Source of the DNA: an uncultured Alteromonadaceae bacterium
GTDB taxonomy: Bacteria > Pseudomonadota > Gammaproteobacteria > Enterobacterales > Alteromonadaceae
Assembly: GCA_950073835.1 (NCBI GenBank)
Contig: CATMRP010000014.1
Span: forward strand, 1-51,775
DNA length: 51,775 nucleotides
Reading direction: 5' to 3'
Numbering within the stretch: the first letter of the stretch is position 1; each line of letters starts with the position of its first letter. The position numbers and the translations under genes were made by a program. The notes beneath the pieces are model-generated. The model searched no databases and was not told the DNA's origin. It worked only from the letters and a program-made list of their open reading frames with translations. Positions 1 through 10,143 of this stretch are shown one piece after another.

Positions 1-121
1 GCCATTACGGCGAGCCATAATGGCGAGCCAGGCCAGTCACAACCTTGCCTTATTGAATCATTCAACAGACAATTAGGGACTCATTAGATACTGAAATTAG
101 CCGAGTGGTCTTCCTCACCAC
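1..121. other. Intergenic edge with short inverted repeat
   Basis: No gene is seen here. GCCATTA at 1-7 pairs with TAATGGC at 18-24 around a 10-base loop, and the 9-mer GGCGAGCCA occurs twice (9-17 and 23-31). A second inverted repeat, AGTGGT at 104-109 and ACCACT at 117-122, touches the stop codon of the next gene. Neither is followed by a T-run on either strand, so a terminator role is unproven. Confidence 0.3.
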
Positions 122-1600
122 TTATTCTGGCCGCTGGATAACATAGGGTCGATGACTAAACTCATCAGGCGACAGAGTCACCTCGACAGGTTCTGCCTTC
201 CCCATAAACCGGACCTTTACTTTCACCGGTGCCAGCTCAGGCGCAGCAAAATAAACCGGACGCGCACTTTGCGCATTATACCCACCGCCCGTAGATACCA
301 TTCGGGTACCCAGAATCTCGCCGGTCTGATTGTAAAAGCGTACTTCAGCACCAGCCTGGGTATAATGTCCGTTACTGTCAGTCACCAGAATCGATAACAT
401 ACGGGCTGTAGCCTCATCCTCCAAATGATTACGGAATACAAAATGGCCTCCGGTATCGCCATAACCATCAGTGACCGAGAGGTCTAACGCTCCATCATTA
501 TTGTAGTCGACCCATTCAACGCCATGATCACCGGCGGTTATCAGCTCAGGGAAACGCTCATCCACAGCAAAGCCACTTCCGGTATTGTGATATAGCTTGC
601 CATAGGGTTCTGAAACCCCATCAACCTTGTGATATCCCACCGCAATTAAGTCTAACAATCCGTCATTATCATAATCGCCCCAGGCTGCCGCCACCGTATG
701 ATCCGGCTCCTGGACACCCATGGTTTTACCAACTTCAGTAAAGCTACCATCACCATTATTCTGGTATAGCAGGTTTAGTCCGTAGGTCGCCACGTACAAA
801 TCCAGATGGCCATCATTATTAAAGTCACCAACGGCACAACCTACGCCACCTTCGGCGCGAGAGCGGCCGCTTTGCTCCATCCCCAGCTCTTTAGCAATAT
901 CGGTGAATATACCTTGATCATTACGGGCCACTGCATCGGTCTGACCGTTTTGATTAGCGAGGAACAAGTCCAGGTCGCCATCGCTATCAATATCAAACCA
1001 GCAGGCGCCTACTGTCCAGCGCACGTCATAAACTTTTGATTCAGATCCAGCCGGGATAAACTTACCATCCTGATTGTAAAATAACGCGTTTGCGCCGGCA
1101 CGGTCAGCAGCATACACATCCAACTGACCGTCATTATTCACATCAACCCAGTTGGTTTGCCGACTAATGCGGCCATGATTCGCCAGACCAGTTTCCACGC
1201 CAACTTCTTTAAAGCCCTTACCCTGTTGGTTATGCCAGACATAGGAACGGCTGGCAAAAGGGTATTCATTAGAGCCGCCAATAATATCCAGGTAGCCATC
1301 GTTGTCATAATCGCCCCAGGACACGCCGCGAATTTGATCGCCAGAAACGGGCAATCCAAGTTCAGCGCCAACGCTAACGAACATTCCGTTGTCATTGCGA
1401 TACAATCTGACTTCGCCGCCTTTAATTGAAATCAAGTAATCCAGATCACCGTCGTTATCATAGTCTCCCCATGCCTGAGATACCGATCCTTTCTGGGCAA
1501 ACATGTCGGTTTGTACCGAGCTAAAACTCTGCGTTGTCGCCGCCTGAGCACAGGCAGCGTAAGAGGTCACAACACAGAGACTAATCATCGTCTTTTTCAT
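122..1600 (-). CDS. Secreted VCBS/FG-GAP repeat protein with ASPIC/UnbV-like C-terminus
   Basis: The 492-residue protein starts with a signal peptide (MKKTMISLCV, likely cut after ACAQA near residue 20). Seven repeats with calcium-binding DxDxDG-type loops begin near residues 44, 95, 151, 201, 258, 307 and 363 (for example WGDYDNDGDLD), which fits one seven-bladed propeller. Residues about 415-475 (AGAEVRFYN, STGGGYNAQS) resemble the ASPIC/UnbV domain that often follows such repeats. The ATG is preceded by AGGAACAACAC, and that ribosome site lies against the stop codon of the upstream acylase gene 9 bases away, so the two are very probably co-transcribed. Family members are extracellular or outer-surface proteins of adhesion or binding type; the ligand is unknown. 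It is the last gene of the FecIR-receptor-acylase locus. Confidence 0.85.
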   Translation of the reverse strand: MKKTMISLCVVTSYAACAQAATTQSFSSVQTDMFAQKGSVSQAWGDYDNDGDLDYLISIKGGEVRLYRNDNGMFVSVGAELGLPVSGDQIRGVSWGDYDNDGYLDIIGGSNEYPFASRSYVWHNQQGKGFKEVGVETGLANHGRISRQTNWVDVNNDGQLDVYAADRAGANALFYNQDGKFIPAGSESKVYDVRWTVGACWFDIDSDGDLDLFLANQNGQTDAVARNDQGIFTDIAKELGMEQSGRSRAEGGVGCAVGDFNNDGHLDLYVATYGLNLLYQNNGDGSFTEVGKTMGVQEPDHTVAAAWGDYDNDGLLDLIAVGYHKVDGVSEPYGKLYHNTGSGFAVDERFPELITAGDHGVEWVDYNNDGALDLSVTDGYGDTGGHFVFRNHLEDEATARMLSILVTDSNGHYTQAGAEVRFYNQTGEILGTRMVSTGGGYNAQSARPVYFAAPELAPVKVKVRFMGKAEPVEVTLSPDEFSHRPYVIQRPE

Positions 1601-1609
1601 GTGTTGTTC

Positions 1610-3757
1610 CTATGGTTGAGTCAGCACGTCTTTTGCTTCAGCATTGGCTTCAATTTCGCTGCGTTGCAGCCACAACGTCCGATACTCATCGTTATGCAGA
1701 AATTGCAATTGGTCTGAATAATGCGCCGAGCCTTTCTGACGTGAATTACCGTACGCCATCATCCCTTTTGCTTTGATTGGTGTGGAGAATTCAACCATAG
1801 AAACCCAGGTTTCACCGTGATATGGCTCGCGAATCCCATCGCCATCCGGATCCATCCAGGTGATTACATTAAACGCGCCTAAATTACCGAAACCGCCGTG
1901 ACCGGGTAAGTTAACGTCTTCTATAATGAAGCGGTTGATGTCGCCAAAGCGCGGATCAATCCTGCCGTATTTTTCTTTGGTTTTCGCAATAGCTACCCGT
2001 AACATTTCCACGGCTTCTGCAGCGTCGTTCAGACCAACTGGTGTAGTAATGGGCGCATCCAGAGACCACGGCGTTTTATAATTATTTTTGCCAAGAAAAC
2101 GTGGTGGCGGACCGGAGAATTCGGTAGCAAAAGCTTCAAACAGCATACCTGCCCGATTGTCTTCAGCGAATGTGCGGTCCCACTCAGAGAGCAATTTAAC
2201 CGCAGCCTGCATATCAGGATCTTCATCACCAGCGGCAGCAGCCAGCAACTCATCCAACATACGATCAGCCATCAGCGCATAGGTAGATGTTTTGATTTCT
2301 TCAAAATCATCAAAGCTTAACTTGTCGCGTTCCACCATCATTTTTACTGCTTGTTGAGCACGGAACGACATAGGCCCCTTAACCGCAACATAATCAGGAA
2401 AGTCTTCTGGTTTATATACTGGTGGGTAGGTTGCAACCCAGGGTGGATCATTAGCATTTTGCACAAATCCACTGGGCGGATTAATCACTTTGGGTAATTC
2501 GTCATAACTGTGGATTTCATCCCACAAGTATTCAGAAGTATCCCCCGGTACAAGTCCTTTCCAGAACGTCATATCGCCTGTATCACGTTTGGGCAGAATA
2601 CCGTTATCGAGGTATTCAATGTTACCGGCTTTATCTGCATATGTAATGTTAAAGGTAGGTATTTGCAGGCGCTTCATAATGGTCTGAAACTCGTCAAAGT
2701 CCTTGGCCTGAAGCATATCAAAGTACTGTTGCAGCATGCCGGGGCGATCCAGACCCGCTACGCGCAGGGCGATAATCTCACCATCATCCCGCTCAAAAAC
2801 GGCACCGTGTACAGTTTTCCTAACCAGCAGTGATTTTTCAATCAACCCCCCATCTTCCTGAAGTACTTTATAGGTTTTGGTTTGCGACTCAAACTCACGC
2901 ACTTCGCCATCAAACACATAACCTTCATCCTGTAACGTAAGATGATAAGAGGTTGCCCCCAGCATGCCGTTAACGGTATTGGATATCCCCATATTCTGAT
3001 TAAACGCAAAGCGAATAACGGGCAAACCCACTTGGGTTGCGCCGTACATTTCAAAATCCGGTCCAATCAAATGTGCTTCATAGTAAGTAAAGAATCCGGT
3101 TACCCAGGGTAAATGAGGGTTTTGTAACAACAGTGTATTACCACTTTTGGATTTTTGTGGCATCACAGCATAAGTATTGGAGCCAGATTTCACCGGTGGC
3201 GCGGCATTACCAATCACTCTTCGCGGATTCGCCACATAAATAAAATTCATCAGGCGATGCGCGTGGGTAACCACGTCTACACCCGATACCGGCAGTACTT
3301 TTAGCACCTCAGGATCAATGGTGTCACCATGCTTTGTGGCATAGTCATTTATTCCCTGAGCAAAAGCATCCAGGTTTTGTTTAAATGCGTCAGATTGTTG
3401 GTCATACCATTGCCTGCCTCGCTCGGGTACGTCATTGCCAAGTAACCATTTGTCGGTATCTTCATATTCCGCCCCCCAGTATTCTGCACCACGAGCTCTG
3501 GCCTGGCCATATAATCGTAGTACAACATCGCCCTGGCTCTTGGCCTGAGACCAGCCGAAGCCGTAAAATACTGAAGCGGCATCATCACCATAGATATGAG
3601 GGACGCCAAATTTGTCCCAGATTATTTCGGTACCGCTTGCTTGTTGAGCTGATTCTGTCGCCCTAGGTTCTGCCAAACCTGAAGTTGAAGTATCACAGCC
3701 GACTAATAGCAGACTCAGCAAACCGCCGAGTAATACTAGCTTTCTTAAATGGGTCAT
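1610..3757 (-). CDS. Penicillin acylase family lipoprotein (Ntn-hydrolase, N-acyl amidase)
   Basis: This is a penicillin G / acyl-homoserine-lactone acylase family Ntn-hydrolase, usually made as a precursor that self-cleaves into alpha and beta chains. The start is placed at the ATG giving MTHLRK, because it opens a lipoprotein signal ending in the lipobox LLVGC; an in-frame GTG lies 14 codons upstream (3799). The acylase opening motif ([11 protein letters not shown]) follows. The beta-chain nucleophile is the Ser of SGSNTYAV, about residue 193 from this start; downstream HLPW and [10 protein letters not shown] elements also fit the family. The substrate cannot be read from sequence: acylated peptides, beta-lactams, acyl-homoserine lactones and acylated siderophores are all used by relatives. 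It sits between a TonB receptor and a VCBS protein, suggesting periplasmic processing of an imported or secreted acyl amide. Confidence 0.88.
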   Translation of the reverse strand: MTHLRKLVLLGGLLSLLLVGCDTSTSGLAEPRATESAQQASGTEIIWDKFGVPHIYGDDAASVFYGFGWSQAKSQGDVVLRLYGQARARGAEYWGAEYEDTDKWLLGNDVPERGRQWYDQQSDAFKQNLDAFAQGINDYATKHGDTIDPEVLKVLPVSGVDVVTHAHRLMNFIYVANPRRVIGNAAPPVKSGSNTYAVMPQKSKSGNTLLLQNPHLPWVTGFFTYYEAHLIGPDFEMYGATQVGLPVIRFAFNQNMGISNTVNGMLGATSYHLTLQDEGYVFDGEVREFESQTKTYKVLQEDGGLIEKSLLVRKTVHGAVFERDDGEIIALRVAGLDRPGMLQQYFDMLQAKDFDEFQTIMKRLQIPTFNITYADKAGNIEYLDNGILPKRDTGDMTFWKGLVPGDTSEYLWDEIHSYDELPKVINPPSGFVQNANDPPWVATYPPVYKPEDFPDYVAVKGPMSFRAQQAVKMMVERDKLSFDDFEEIKTSTYALMADRMLDELLAAAAGDEDPDMQAAVKLLSEWDRTFAEDNRAGMLFEAFATEFSGPPPRFLGKNNYKTPWSLDAPITTPVGLNDAAEAVEMLRVAIAKTKEKYGRIDPRFGDINRFIIEDVNLPGHGGFGNLGAFNVITWMDPDGDGIREPYHGETWVSMVEFSTPIKAKGMMAYGNSRQKGSAHYSDQLQFLHNDEYRTLWLQRSEIEANAEAKDVLTQP

Positions 3758-3826
3758 AATTGAATTCTTTGTTATTGAAAAGGAGAAAAGCGGCACCACT
3801 CGGCCCCGCTTACGAAGCTCATCCGG

Positions 3827-6712
3827 TTACCAGGCGTAGGCTGCTCTCAGGTACCAGCTTCCACCCGTGAATCCATAGGGTGAATAGGTATCGTAAAAGC
3901 CTGTACCAAAGGCATTCATTGAACGTTCTTCAGGATAGGTATTGAAGATATTATTCGCCCCGGCAAACAGTTCAACACCGTTTTCAAACACATAGCCAGC
4001 TTCCAAATCAACGATCCACTGAGCATCATTGTCTCGATCCTGTTCTGCTGTGGCGGCAATGACTTTCCATGGGCCAAACAAGGTTGCACGGGCATTGACT
4101 AACCAGCCATCAACGGAATAATTGGCTGAAAATGTTGACTTGTAATCAGGCACTGCATCGGTGTAAGTCCCCAGTCGTGCACGATCAAATTGTTCAATCT
4201 GCGAACCATCGGCTAATACTAACCCCGAGAGCTCTTCCGGGTTCTCATCCACATGCACCACATCCACGGAATTGTAGTTAAAGGCACCGCTTAACGTGAT
4301 ATCGCCGTACGAGAGTTCAGGTGACCAGGTCGCAACAACATCAACACCGCGGCTTCGCGTATCAATGGCATTGGTAAAGTAGTTTACTGCACCCAACGAC
4401 TGGTCAAAGCCTGCCGCATCAAGAAGCAGTGAAATTTGATCACCGATTGAACCGCCACCATCTGCCGCCCGAGTATCACCACGATTAAACTGGGTGGACA
4501 TTGCAATACGATCATCCACATCAATCTGGTACACATCGAGGGTAACCGAGAGATTGGAAGCCGGGGTGAATGTCAGGCCTGCACTGAAGTTTGTAGATTT
4601 TTCAGGTGTCAGTGGTTCTGCGCCCAGAGCTTGGGCCGCAGGTGCAGTGGCAGGTAATGTTTGGCGCAAGACAATGGTTTCTGCCTCTCCATCATTGTCC
4701 AAATCAACAAACTGACCACGACTACCCCGGAAACCAAGCTGTTGTATACTGGGAGCGCGGAAACCAGTACTGGCGGAAGCTCGGAATGCCACTTCATCAG
4801 TGATTTCATATCGGGAATTAAGTTTAAACAGTGTTTCGTTACCGGCAGAGTCTGTAAAGCTCTCGTAGCGCATAGCCCCTGCTACAAATAACTTGTCAGT
4901 GACATCCCATGATACGTCCACGTAACCGTTTATGTTATTACGCGACACATCGTTTTCAGCTTCAGGTTCAAAACCGGGAAAGCCTTGGGCGCCAGGCGCT
5001 GCACCAGTATTTCCATCGAGATAGCTCAGTTCTTCACCACGGACAATTTCAAAGCCTTCATAACGATATTGCATACCAAACGAAAACTGCATGTCACTGC
5101 CATCAAGCAGGATAGCGCGTGTCGCATCGAACTGGGCAATGGCTTCATCAGCGTTCATTTCACCTAAGAAAAATGAGGTGGGACTGGCTACCCCCAGACT
5201 AGCATTAAGCCCCTCAAGATTGTGCCAGTCTGCTTTATCCGAACCATAGCTGGCCGAGACATCCCAGTCGAAGCCCATGGCGTACATTTTCACCCCGGCT
5301 ACCACTTCAAAATCATCTTCGCGGATCTCTTCAACCGGACGGAAACCAAATGGAAAAATCTCCGGCACATTACGCGCATCGGTTGGACGGCGGTAAGTAA
5401 AAATTAATTCTGAATCACGAGTAGCGTAGGTAGCAAATAAGTATACCTGTGCCGAATCCAACTCCATACCTGCGTTTAAAGCGAAGGAATTAACTGTTTG
5501 CGGAAAATTACCAAAATTCTTGGTGATCAGACGATCCATGGTGTACTCACGCGGGTCGTAGCTGCCATCATCCAACAGAGGGAAAAAGGCCAGCCCGCCA
5601 TCTTCCGGCAAAGCTACCGGGCGTGCACGGTTTGAGATCTTCTTGTCGTTAAAGTCATATGAGAAGTTAACGAAAGTATCATCACCAATGTTAAAGCCGC
5701 TGTTTACACCCAGTGTTTTAACCTCACCATCACCACGGTCAAAGTTAGCGCCGGTACTGGTAGTCACTTTACCTCCCTCATTGTTATCTTTGAGGATGAT
5801 GTTGACTACACCAGAAATGGCATCTGAGCCGTATTGGGCTGATGCACCGTCACGCAAGACTTCAATCCGTTTAATGGCTGACGATGGGATCATGTTTAAA
5901 TCGACACCGGCAGAACCACTGAATAAGCCGGTACTGGTATTGATAAGCGAGGTTTTATGACGGCGTTTACCATTAACCAATACCAGAGTTTGGTCTGGGT
6001 TTAAGCCTCGAAGTCCGGCTGAAGCGATAAATGTTGCTGTGCCTCCACCAGCGCGCTGTGGCAGGTTTAAAGACGGCACCAGATAACGTAAAGATTCAAA
6101 CAAACCAACTTGACCCTGACGCTCTAATTGCTCGCTGGAGAACACATCAATGGGCGTTGGACTTTCGATGACAGATCGCGGACTACCGCGAACACCTGTG
6201 ATAACAATATTCTCAAATTCACTACCTGCTTTGGCTTCCTGAGCCTCTTCAACTTCTTGCGCAGATAATTGTGAGGATGCGAGTGCAGCAGCAACGGCCG
6301 CCCCGACTGTAAGCGTTCCCTTCAAACCTTTCATTTCTTCTGTTCTCTCAAAGTTGTCAGAAGAAGGTTGCTGTTGCTTGTGTGCCGGTTTCATTGGTTT
6401 TACCACCAGGGTAGAACCAGAATGAACAATACCCTGTAAGGAGGTATCGGCTAGCAACTTTTTTAAGCCTTCTTCGATAAGGTAATGACCTTGTAATGCG
6501 TTAGTTGTGCATTCGGCCACCAGTGTTTGCGGGAAAATTAATGCCAATCCGGATTGCTGCGCAAAACGTCGCAACCCGTCACTGGCTGACTGCTCAGGAA
6601 TGTCGAAATAAATCGCATTTTGCTCTGCAGATGACTGCGCTCGCACGGGACATAATGCGGCACATCCAATCAGCAGGACCAACGCTATTAATGTACAAAC
6701 CTTACTAATCAA
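3827..6712 (-). CDS. TonB-dependent receptor with N-terminal STN signalling domain
   Basis: A 961-residue outer-membrane transporter of the FecA/transducer type. From the TTG start (GGGA 6 bases upstream) there is a signal peptide (to about residue 26, PVRAQ), then a secretin/TonB short N-terminal domain at about 30-106. The TonB-box region (ENIVITG, 167-173), a plug domain (about 185-310) and a 22-strand-type barrel ending in aromatic AAYAW follow. Residues 127-152, starting at an internal ATG (6334), look like a second complete signal peptide (MKGLKG, then AASSQLSAQ-like), an odd arrangement discussed as a finding. The receptor is downstream of FecI- and FecR-like genes, so its STN domain should contact the FecR-like protein. 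The ligand is unknown: a ferric siderophore, a glycan or an acylated compound are possible. Confidence 0.92.
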   Translation of the reverse strand: MISKVCTLIALVLLIGCAALCPVRAQSSAEQNAIYFDIPEQSASDGLRRFAQQSGLALIFPQTLVAECTTNALQGHYLIEEGLKKLLADTSLQGIVHSGSTLVVKPMKPAHKQQQPSSDNFERTEEMKGLKGTLTVGAAVAAALASSQLSAQEVEEAQEAKAGSEFENIVITGVRGSPRSVIESPTPIDVFSSEQLERQGQVGLFESLRYLVPSLNLPQRAGGGTATFIASAGLRGLNPDQTLVLVNGKRRHKTSLINTSTGLFSGSAGVDLNMIPSSAIKRIEVLRDGASAQYGSDAISGVVNIILKDNNEGGKVTTSTGANFDRGDGEVKTLGVNSGFNIGDDTFVNFSYDFNDKKISNRARPVALPEDGGLAFFPLLDDGSYDPREYTMDRLITKNFGNFPQTVNSFALNAGMELDSAQVYLFATYATRDSELIFTYRRPTDARNVPEIFPFGFRPVEEIREDDFEVVAGVKMYAMGFDWDVSASYGSDKADWHNLEGLNASLGVASPTSFFLGEMNADEAIAQFDATRAILLDGSDMQFSFGMQYRYEGFEIVRGEELSYLDGNTGAAPGAQGFPGFEPEAENDVSRNNINGYVDVSWDVTDKLFVAGAMRYESFTDSAGNETLFKLNSRYEITDEVAFRASASTGFRAPSIQQLGFRGSRGQFVDLDNDGEAETIVLRQTLPATAPAAQALGAEPLTPEKSTNFSAGLTFTPASNLSVTLDVYQIDVDDRIAMSTQFNRGDTRAADGGGSIGDQISLLLDAAGFDQSLGAVNYFTNAIDTRSRGVDVVATWSPELSYGDITLSGAFNYNSVDVVHVDENPEELSGLVLADGSQIEQFDRARLGTYTDAVPDYKSTFSANYSVDGWLVNARATLFGPWKVIAATAEQDRDNDAQWIVDLEAGYVFENGVELFAGANNIFNTYPEERSMNAFGTGFYDTYSPYGFTGGSWYLRAAYAW

Positions 6713-6881
6713 CTAATTTCCCACTCTGGGCTAAACCGCTCAATGGTTCACAAAGACTAAACAGTCTCTACCGTTGACGACCTAGCCTTACCTCTTAAGA
6801 GAAACGAAAAGAAAAAAACCACCACTCCAAATAAAATAATTTATAATATTTTTGTTTGAAGCCTAAAAATTGCTCATACAA

Positions 6882-7934
6882 TCATGAAGATTTCATAATG
6901 TAGTAAGCATTTTCACCCACTTTTTTAACCCTGAGACCAAGATTCATCTCTAACGAGGTAAATACAGTTTCAAGATTATCAATCGGATAAAAACCACCGA
7001 CTCGCAAAGTGCGAATATCGGGATCGGCAATGACGATGTTGTATTTGGTATAGCGTGAAACTTCCTCAACCACCGACGACAAATTCTCATCGTCGAAGGC
7101 CAGAAAACCTTTTTTCCAGTAAAGCTTTTGAGCCAGTGAAACCTCATCTTGCTGAGTCACAGAATCAACGGCTTTCTCATTAAAAATAACCTGCTTGCCA
7201 GCACCCACCACAACAGAGGTGCGCGTTTTAATAGCAGGATCTGTTGACTGAGAAGAAGCATCCGGCGCATTATCACTGGCATTGACTCTGACAGTACCAT
7301 GTGAAACCAGAACGTTAACCTGATCGTTAGCCACCCGCACCGAAAAACTGGTACCCAGCGCCTGGACATCGCCATTTTTTACCTTAACCACAAAAGGTCG
7401 TGTTTTGTCCGGTGCGACGTCAAAGTTTGCCTCACCTTTAAGCAGATTAATCACCCGACGGTCGAGAGTATAATCAACATCGATCACCGTATTAGTATTC
7501 AGGAAAACCTCCGAGCCATCAGCTAATTCAAGATTTCGCTGTTGCCCGACTTCGGTCAGAAAATGGCCATTTGTCGATAATGCCGAAGAGCGTTCCTGAA
7601 CATACACAGCCGTTGGAATTGCTAGCGCAATAGCTAAACAGGCTGCTGTTTTTAATGCAAACTCTCTAAACCTGCCACGCTTGGTATTTTTTATTGGTGT
7701 CTCGTTAGAGAGGCTTTCTCTACCGGCCTCTCTTTGGCCGATATCAGACATTTTGTCCCACAGTTTTGCCAAGCGAATAAGCTCTGTTTTATGGGTTGGA
7801 TCAAGTGCTATCCATTCATTTAATGCCCGTTGTTCCTCTGCATCAAGCTCGCCACTGTCCATTTTGGCCACCCATAGTGCAGCAGTCCGGCTTACCGAAT
7901 CTTCTGTGGATGGAAAGTTAACCACCTGAGTCAT
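6882..7934 (-). CDS. FecR-like anti-sigma factor / signal transducer
   Basis: The 350-residue protein has the FecR order. An N-terminal cytoplasmic sigma-binding segment (about 14-60, with AALWVAKMDSGEL) is followed by one membrane span (about 93-112) and a periplasmic FecR domain with GEANFDV (167-173) and ALGTSFSV (192-199). The C-terminal region (about 280-345) resembles an STN-type fold (AFDDENLSSVVEEVSRYT). It starts 2 bases after the stop of the sigma factor gene, so translation is probably coupled. In this family the periplasmic part contacts the STN domain of the receptor and the cytoplasmic part controls the sigma factor; the receptor gene is the next one downstream, 169 bases away. 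Confidence 0.92.
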   Translation of the reverse strand: MTQVVNFPSTEDSVSRTAALWVAKMDSGELDAEEQRALNEWIALDPTHKTELIRLAKLWDKMSDIGQREAGRESLSNETPIKNTKRGRFREFALKTAACLAIALAIPTAVYVQERSSALSTNGHFLTEVGQQRNLELADGSEVFLNTNTVIDVDYTLDRRVINLLKGEANFDVAPDKTRPFVVKVKNGDVQALGTSFSVRVANDQVNVLVSHGTVRVNASDNAPDASSQSTDPAIKTRTSVVVGAGKQVIFNEKAVDSVTQQDEVSLAQKLYWKKGFLAFDDENLSSVVEEVSRYTKYNIVIADPDIRTLRVGGFYPIDNLETVFTSLEMNLGLRVKKVGENAYYIMKSS

Positions 7935-7936
7935 TA

Positions 7937-8509
7937 TCAGTTACTCTGCTTTTGCTTGTTATCTACATTGTCTTGTTGCTGAATCGCCGTCGTTAATGCC
8001 TGACGCACATATTCATCGCACCGTTCGAGCCCTTTGGCTATATGTTTTTCTGCGGTACTAACTGAAATATTCAGCATGACAGCAATGTCTTTAATTCTAA
8101 CACCATTTATTAACCGGAGTTTAGTCACCCGTTGGCACTGCTCCGGTAACAATGCAATTGCTTCGAGCAACAGTTTTTGTTCCTGTTGCTCAGACAACAA
8201 CTCAAATGCATCCTTATCATCACTTATGAGAACCGAGTCGGCAGAATCCTCTATATATTCCGTTAATTTTGTGGATATTTTTGAGTTTTCACGCACTGCC
8301 AGATTCTTGGTCGTTTTAAATAAATAGACTTTAGGCAATTGGATTGGTGTTGAACGGTCTGCAGCGTAGGTCTGAAGAAACGCTTCCTGCAATATATCGT
8401 CTACATCACTTTCTTTTCGTAAGTAGCGTTTTACTACTCTGGCAAGTGACGACTTATATTCTGTAAATACGGAAAAGATGGACTTTTTGTCCAGCGATTC
8501 ATCTTGCAT
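7937..8509 (-). CDS. ECF-family RNA polymerase sigma factor (FecI-like)
   Basis: A short sigma-70 protein with region 2 (YLRKESDVDDILQEAFLQ) and region 4 (LPEQCQRVTKLRLINGV, then an HTH with ISVSTAEKHIAKGL) and no regions 1 or 3, as in extracytoplasmic-function sigma factors. The start is set at the ATG at 8509 because AAGGA lies 8 bases upstream; another in-frame ATG at 8536 adds nine residues but has no clear ribosome site. It is followed immediately by a FecR-like gene and then an STN-containing receptor, the standard order of iron-starvation or cell-surface-signalling systems. It probably directs transcription of the receptor and downstream genes; no Fur-box of good quality was seen upstream. 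Confidence 0.92.
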   Translation of the reverse strand: MQDESLDKKSIFSVFTEYKSSLARVVKRYLRKESDVDDILQEAFLQTYAADRSTPIQLPKVYLFKTTKNLAVRENSKISTKLTEYIEDSADSVLISDDKDAFELLSEQQEQKLLLEAIALLPEQCQRVTKLRLINGVRIKDIAVMLNISVSTAEKHIAKGLERCDEYVRQALTTAIQQQDNVDNKQKQSN

Positions 8510-8536
8510 GAGAGTTCCTTGCAACGTATCTGCCAT

Positions 8537-8910
8537 CGAATATCGATGCCCAGACTCAATTTAATACCGCATCGCATTAATGCAAAAAGGCAAGGTCCTA
8601 AGTCATTCAGCTAAACACCGAACGTTGAAGAAAATTGGATTTTTATAGCGAAACTGACAGGGTAATCTTTCGAATTATTGTTATTACTTCTTACCAGATA
8701 TCAATCGACAGGTTGTTGTAATTATTCCCGTCTGAGGCGTTTCTTAATCGATTTCGCTCATTCAGAGTAACCTGATATTTCATCAGGATGCAATAACTCT
8801 AAGAGTAAATGTGGGGTTATTTTAAGAAAACCGTGGTTGGCTTTACAACTTTTACAAATTACCCACACCGGCATTACAAGTTACGCCAGTAACTTGTTGA
8901 TCAAATCATA
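8537..8910. other. Intergenic region upstream of the sigma factor gene
   Basis: About 370 bases without a recognisable gene on either strand. It should hold the promoter of the fecI-like gene (minus strand). An AT-rich stretch at about 8671-8690 weakly recalls a Fur site but misses too many positions to call. Confidence 0.4.
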
Positions 8911-8934
8911 AAAAAGGGAGCGGAAGCTCCCTTT
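8911..8934 (-). terminator. Rho-independent terminator of the MFS gene
   Basis: AAAGGGAGC (8913-8921) pairs with GCTCCCTTT (8926-8934) around a 4-base loop. Read on the minus strand the stem is followed by a T-run (TTTTTT), 16 bases after the MFS gene stop. Confidence 0.85.
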
Positions 8935-8949
8935 AACTATTGATGGCGG

Positions 8950-10143
8950 TTAGCTCGCTGCTGGCAACATATTACGATTACGCATCTGCAGGTAGCTGAG
9001 GGCCCACATGATAAAGCCGCCCACAAACAGCATTGCTGACGCATAGCCGGTTTCATTGAACGACGCGCCGGAAGCCAGCAAAGCGCCGCCTACCCAGGGG
9101 CCGATAGCATTGGCGGTATTAAAGGCACATTGCACCAGTGCGCCGATCATGGCGTGCCCGGTGGGCGATACGTCCAGCAACATCGACTGAATCACAGCTG
9201 CCAGACCAACACTGGCCCCGAGCAGGAATACCGTGACATATAACCACCAGATATTACCCGCCGCAAACACGTACATAATAGCAATGGCAACACTGCATAA
9301 CAGGGCAATACCGGTTGTGGCTAACGGCGAGTGATCGGCCAGTTTACTGATCACCAGGTTACCAATTGTGGTGCCAATACCAAACATCATCATGGCAATG
9401 GAAATGGTCACTTCCGGGGTTTCCGTCACGTTAATAATGGTGTCAGCCAGATAAGTATAAATACAGAACACCCCGCCAAAACCAACAAAGATAATACCGG
9501 AGATAGACCACACCAGTTTGTTTTTCAGTACACCGAACTCTTCCCGCAACCGGGTTGGATTGGTTACCGGGCTGCTGGGTACCAGGCGATAAATCAAAAA
9601 CATGGTGACAAACGCCAGCACGGCTACAATGGCCATACACACCCGCCAGCTCAGGTTTTGCCCAACCAGGGTTGCCATGGGCACGCCCACGATGGTTGCA
9701 ATAGTAAGCCCGGCAAAGACTTTAGACATATAGGTTGCGCGCTTCCCCTTAGGAGCCATGCCGGAAGCAACCAGCAACGCCGTACCAAAATAAGCGCCAT
9801 GAGGTAAACCGGAAAGTACCCGGTAAACCACCAGCTCCGGTAAGGATGAAGCAATCGCACTTAAACCATTGCCCAACAAAATCATTGCGGTAAACACAAT
9901 TAACGCGGTGCGACGATTGGTTTTATTGGTCAGCAGCATAAACAATGGCGCACCAATCACCACACCGATGGCATAGGCACTGATCACGTTACCTGCCAAC
10001 GAGGGGGTGACGCTGAAAGATTCAGCAATTAAGGGCAGCATGGACATTGCCGAAAACTCGGTTAGTCCAAGAACGAAGGTTCCGAGCGCCATAGCCAGAA
10101 TAGGCCAGACCGCTGCGCCCTGTTTAATTTGTGGTGCAGACAT
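8950..10143 (-). CDS. MFS transporter, AraJ/sugar-efflux-like (DHA1 type)
   Basis: An inner-membrane major facilitator protein of 397 residues with about 12 hydrophobic segments. It opens with WPILAMALGTFVLGLTEFSAMS, near the family signature of AraJ/YdhP-type exporters. The inter-helix motif A equivalent is LTNKTNRRTALI, and YRVLSGLPHGAYFG is a DHA1-type fifth-helix signature. The start is set at the ATG at 10143 (MSAPQIKQG), preceded by AAGG at about -8; six more residues would be gained from 10161. It is a single-gene unit with its own terminator and is divergent from the kefF-like gene. The substrate cannot be told; relatives export sugars or drugs. Confidence 0.85.
   Translation of the reverse strand: MSAPQIKQGAAVWPILAMALGTFVLGLTEFSAMSMLPLIAESFSVTPSLAGNVISAYAIGVVIGAPLFMLLTNKTNRRTALIVFTAMILLGNGLSAIASSLPELVVYRVLSGLPHGAYFGTALLVASGMAPKGKRATYMSKVFAGLTIATIVGVPMATLVGQNLSWRVCMAIVAVLAFVTMFLIYRLVPSSPVTNPTRLREEFGVLKNKLVWSISGIIFVGFGGVFCIYTYLADTIINVTETPEVTISIAMMMFGIGTTIGNLVISKLADHSPLATTGIALLCSVAIAIMYVFAAGNIWWLYVTVFLLGASVGLAAVIQSMLLDVSPTGHAMIGALVQCAFNTANAIGPWVGGALLASGASFNETGYASAMLFVGGFIMWALSYLQMRNRNMLPAAS

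Noticed and set aside
1..24. Hairpin at the window edge as a terminator
   Set aside because: No T-run on either strand; its context is cut off by the window.
8671..8690. Fur box upstream of the sigma factor gene
   Set aside because: Only partial similarity to the 7-1-7 consensus in an AT-rich context.
9331..9807. Open frame of 158 codons antisense to the MFS gene
   Set aside because: His/Gly/Asn-rich low-complexity product is typical of the complement of a membrane-protein gene.
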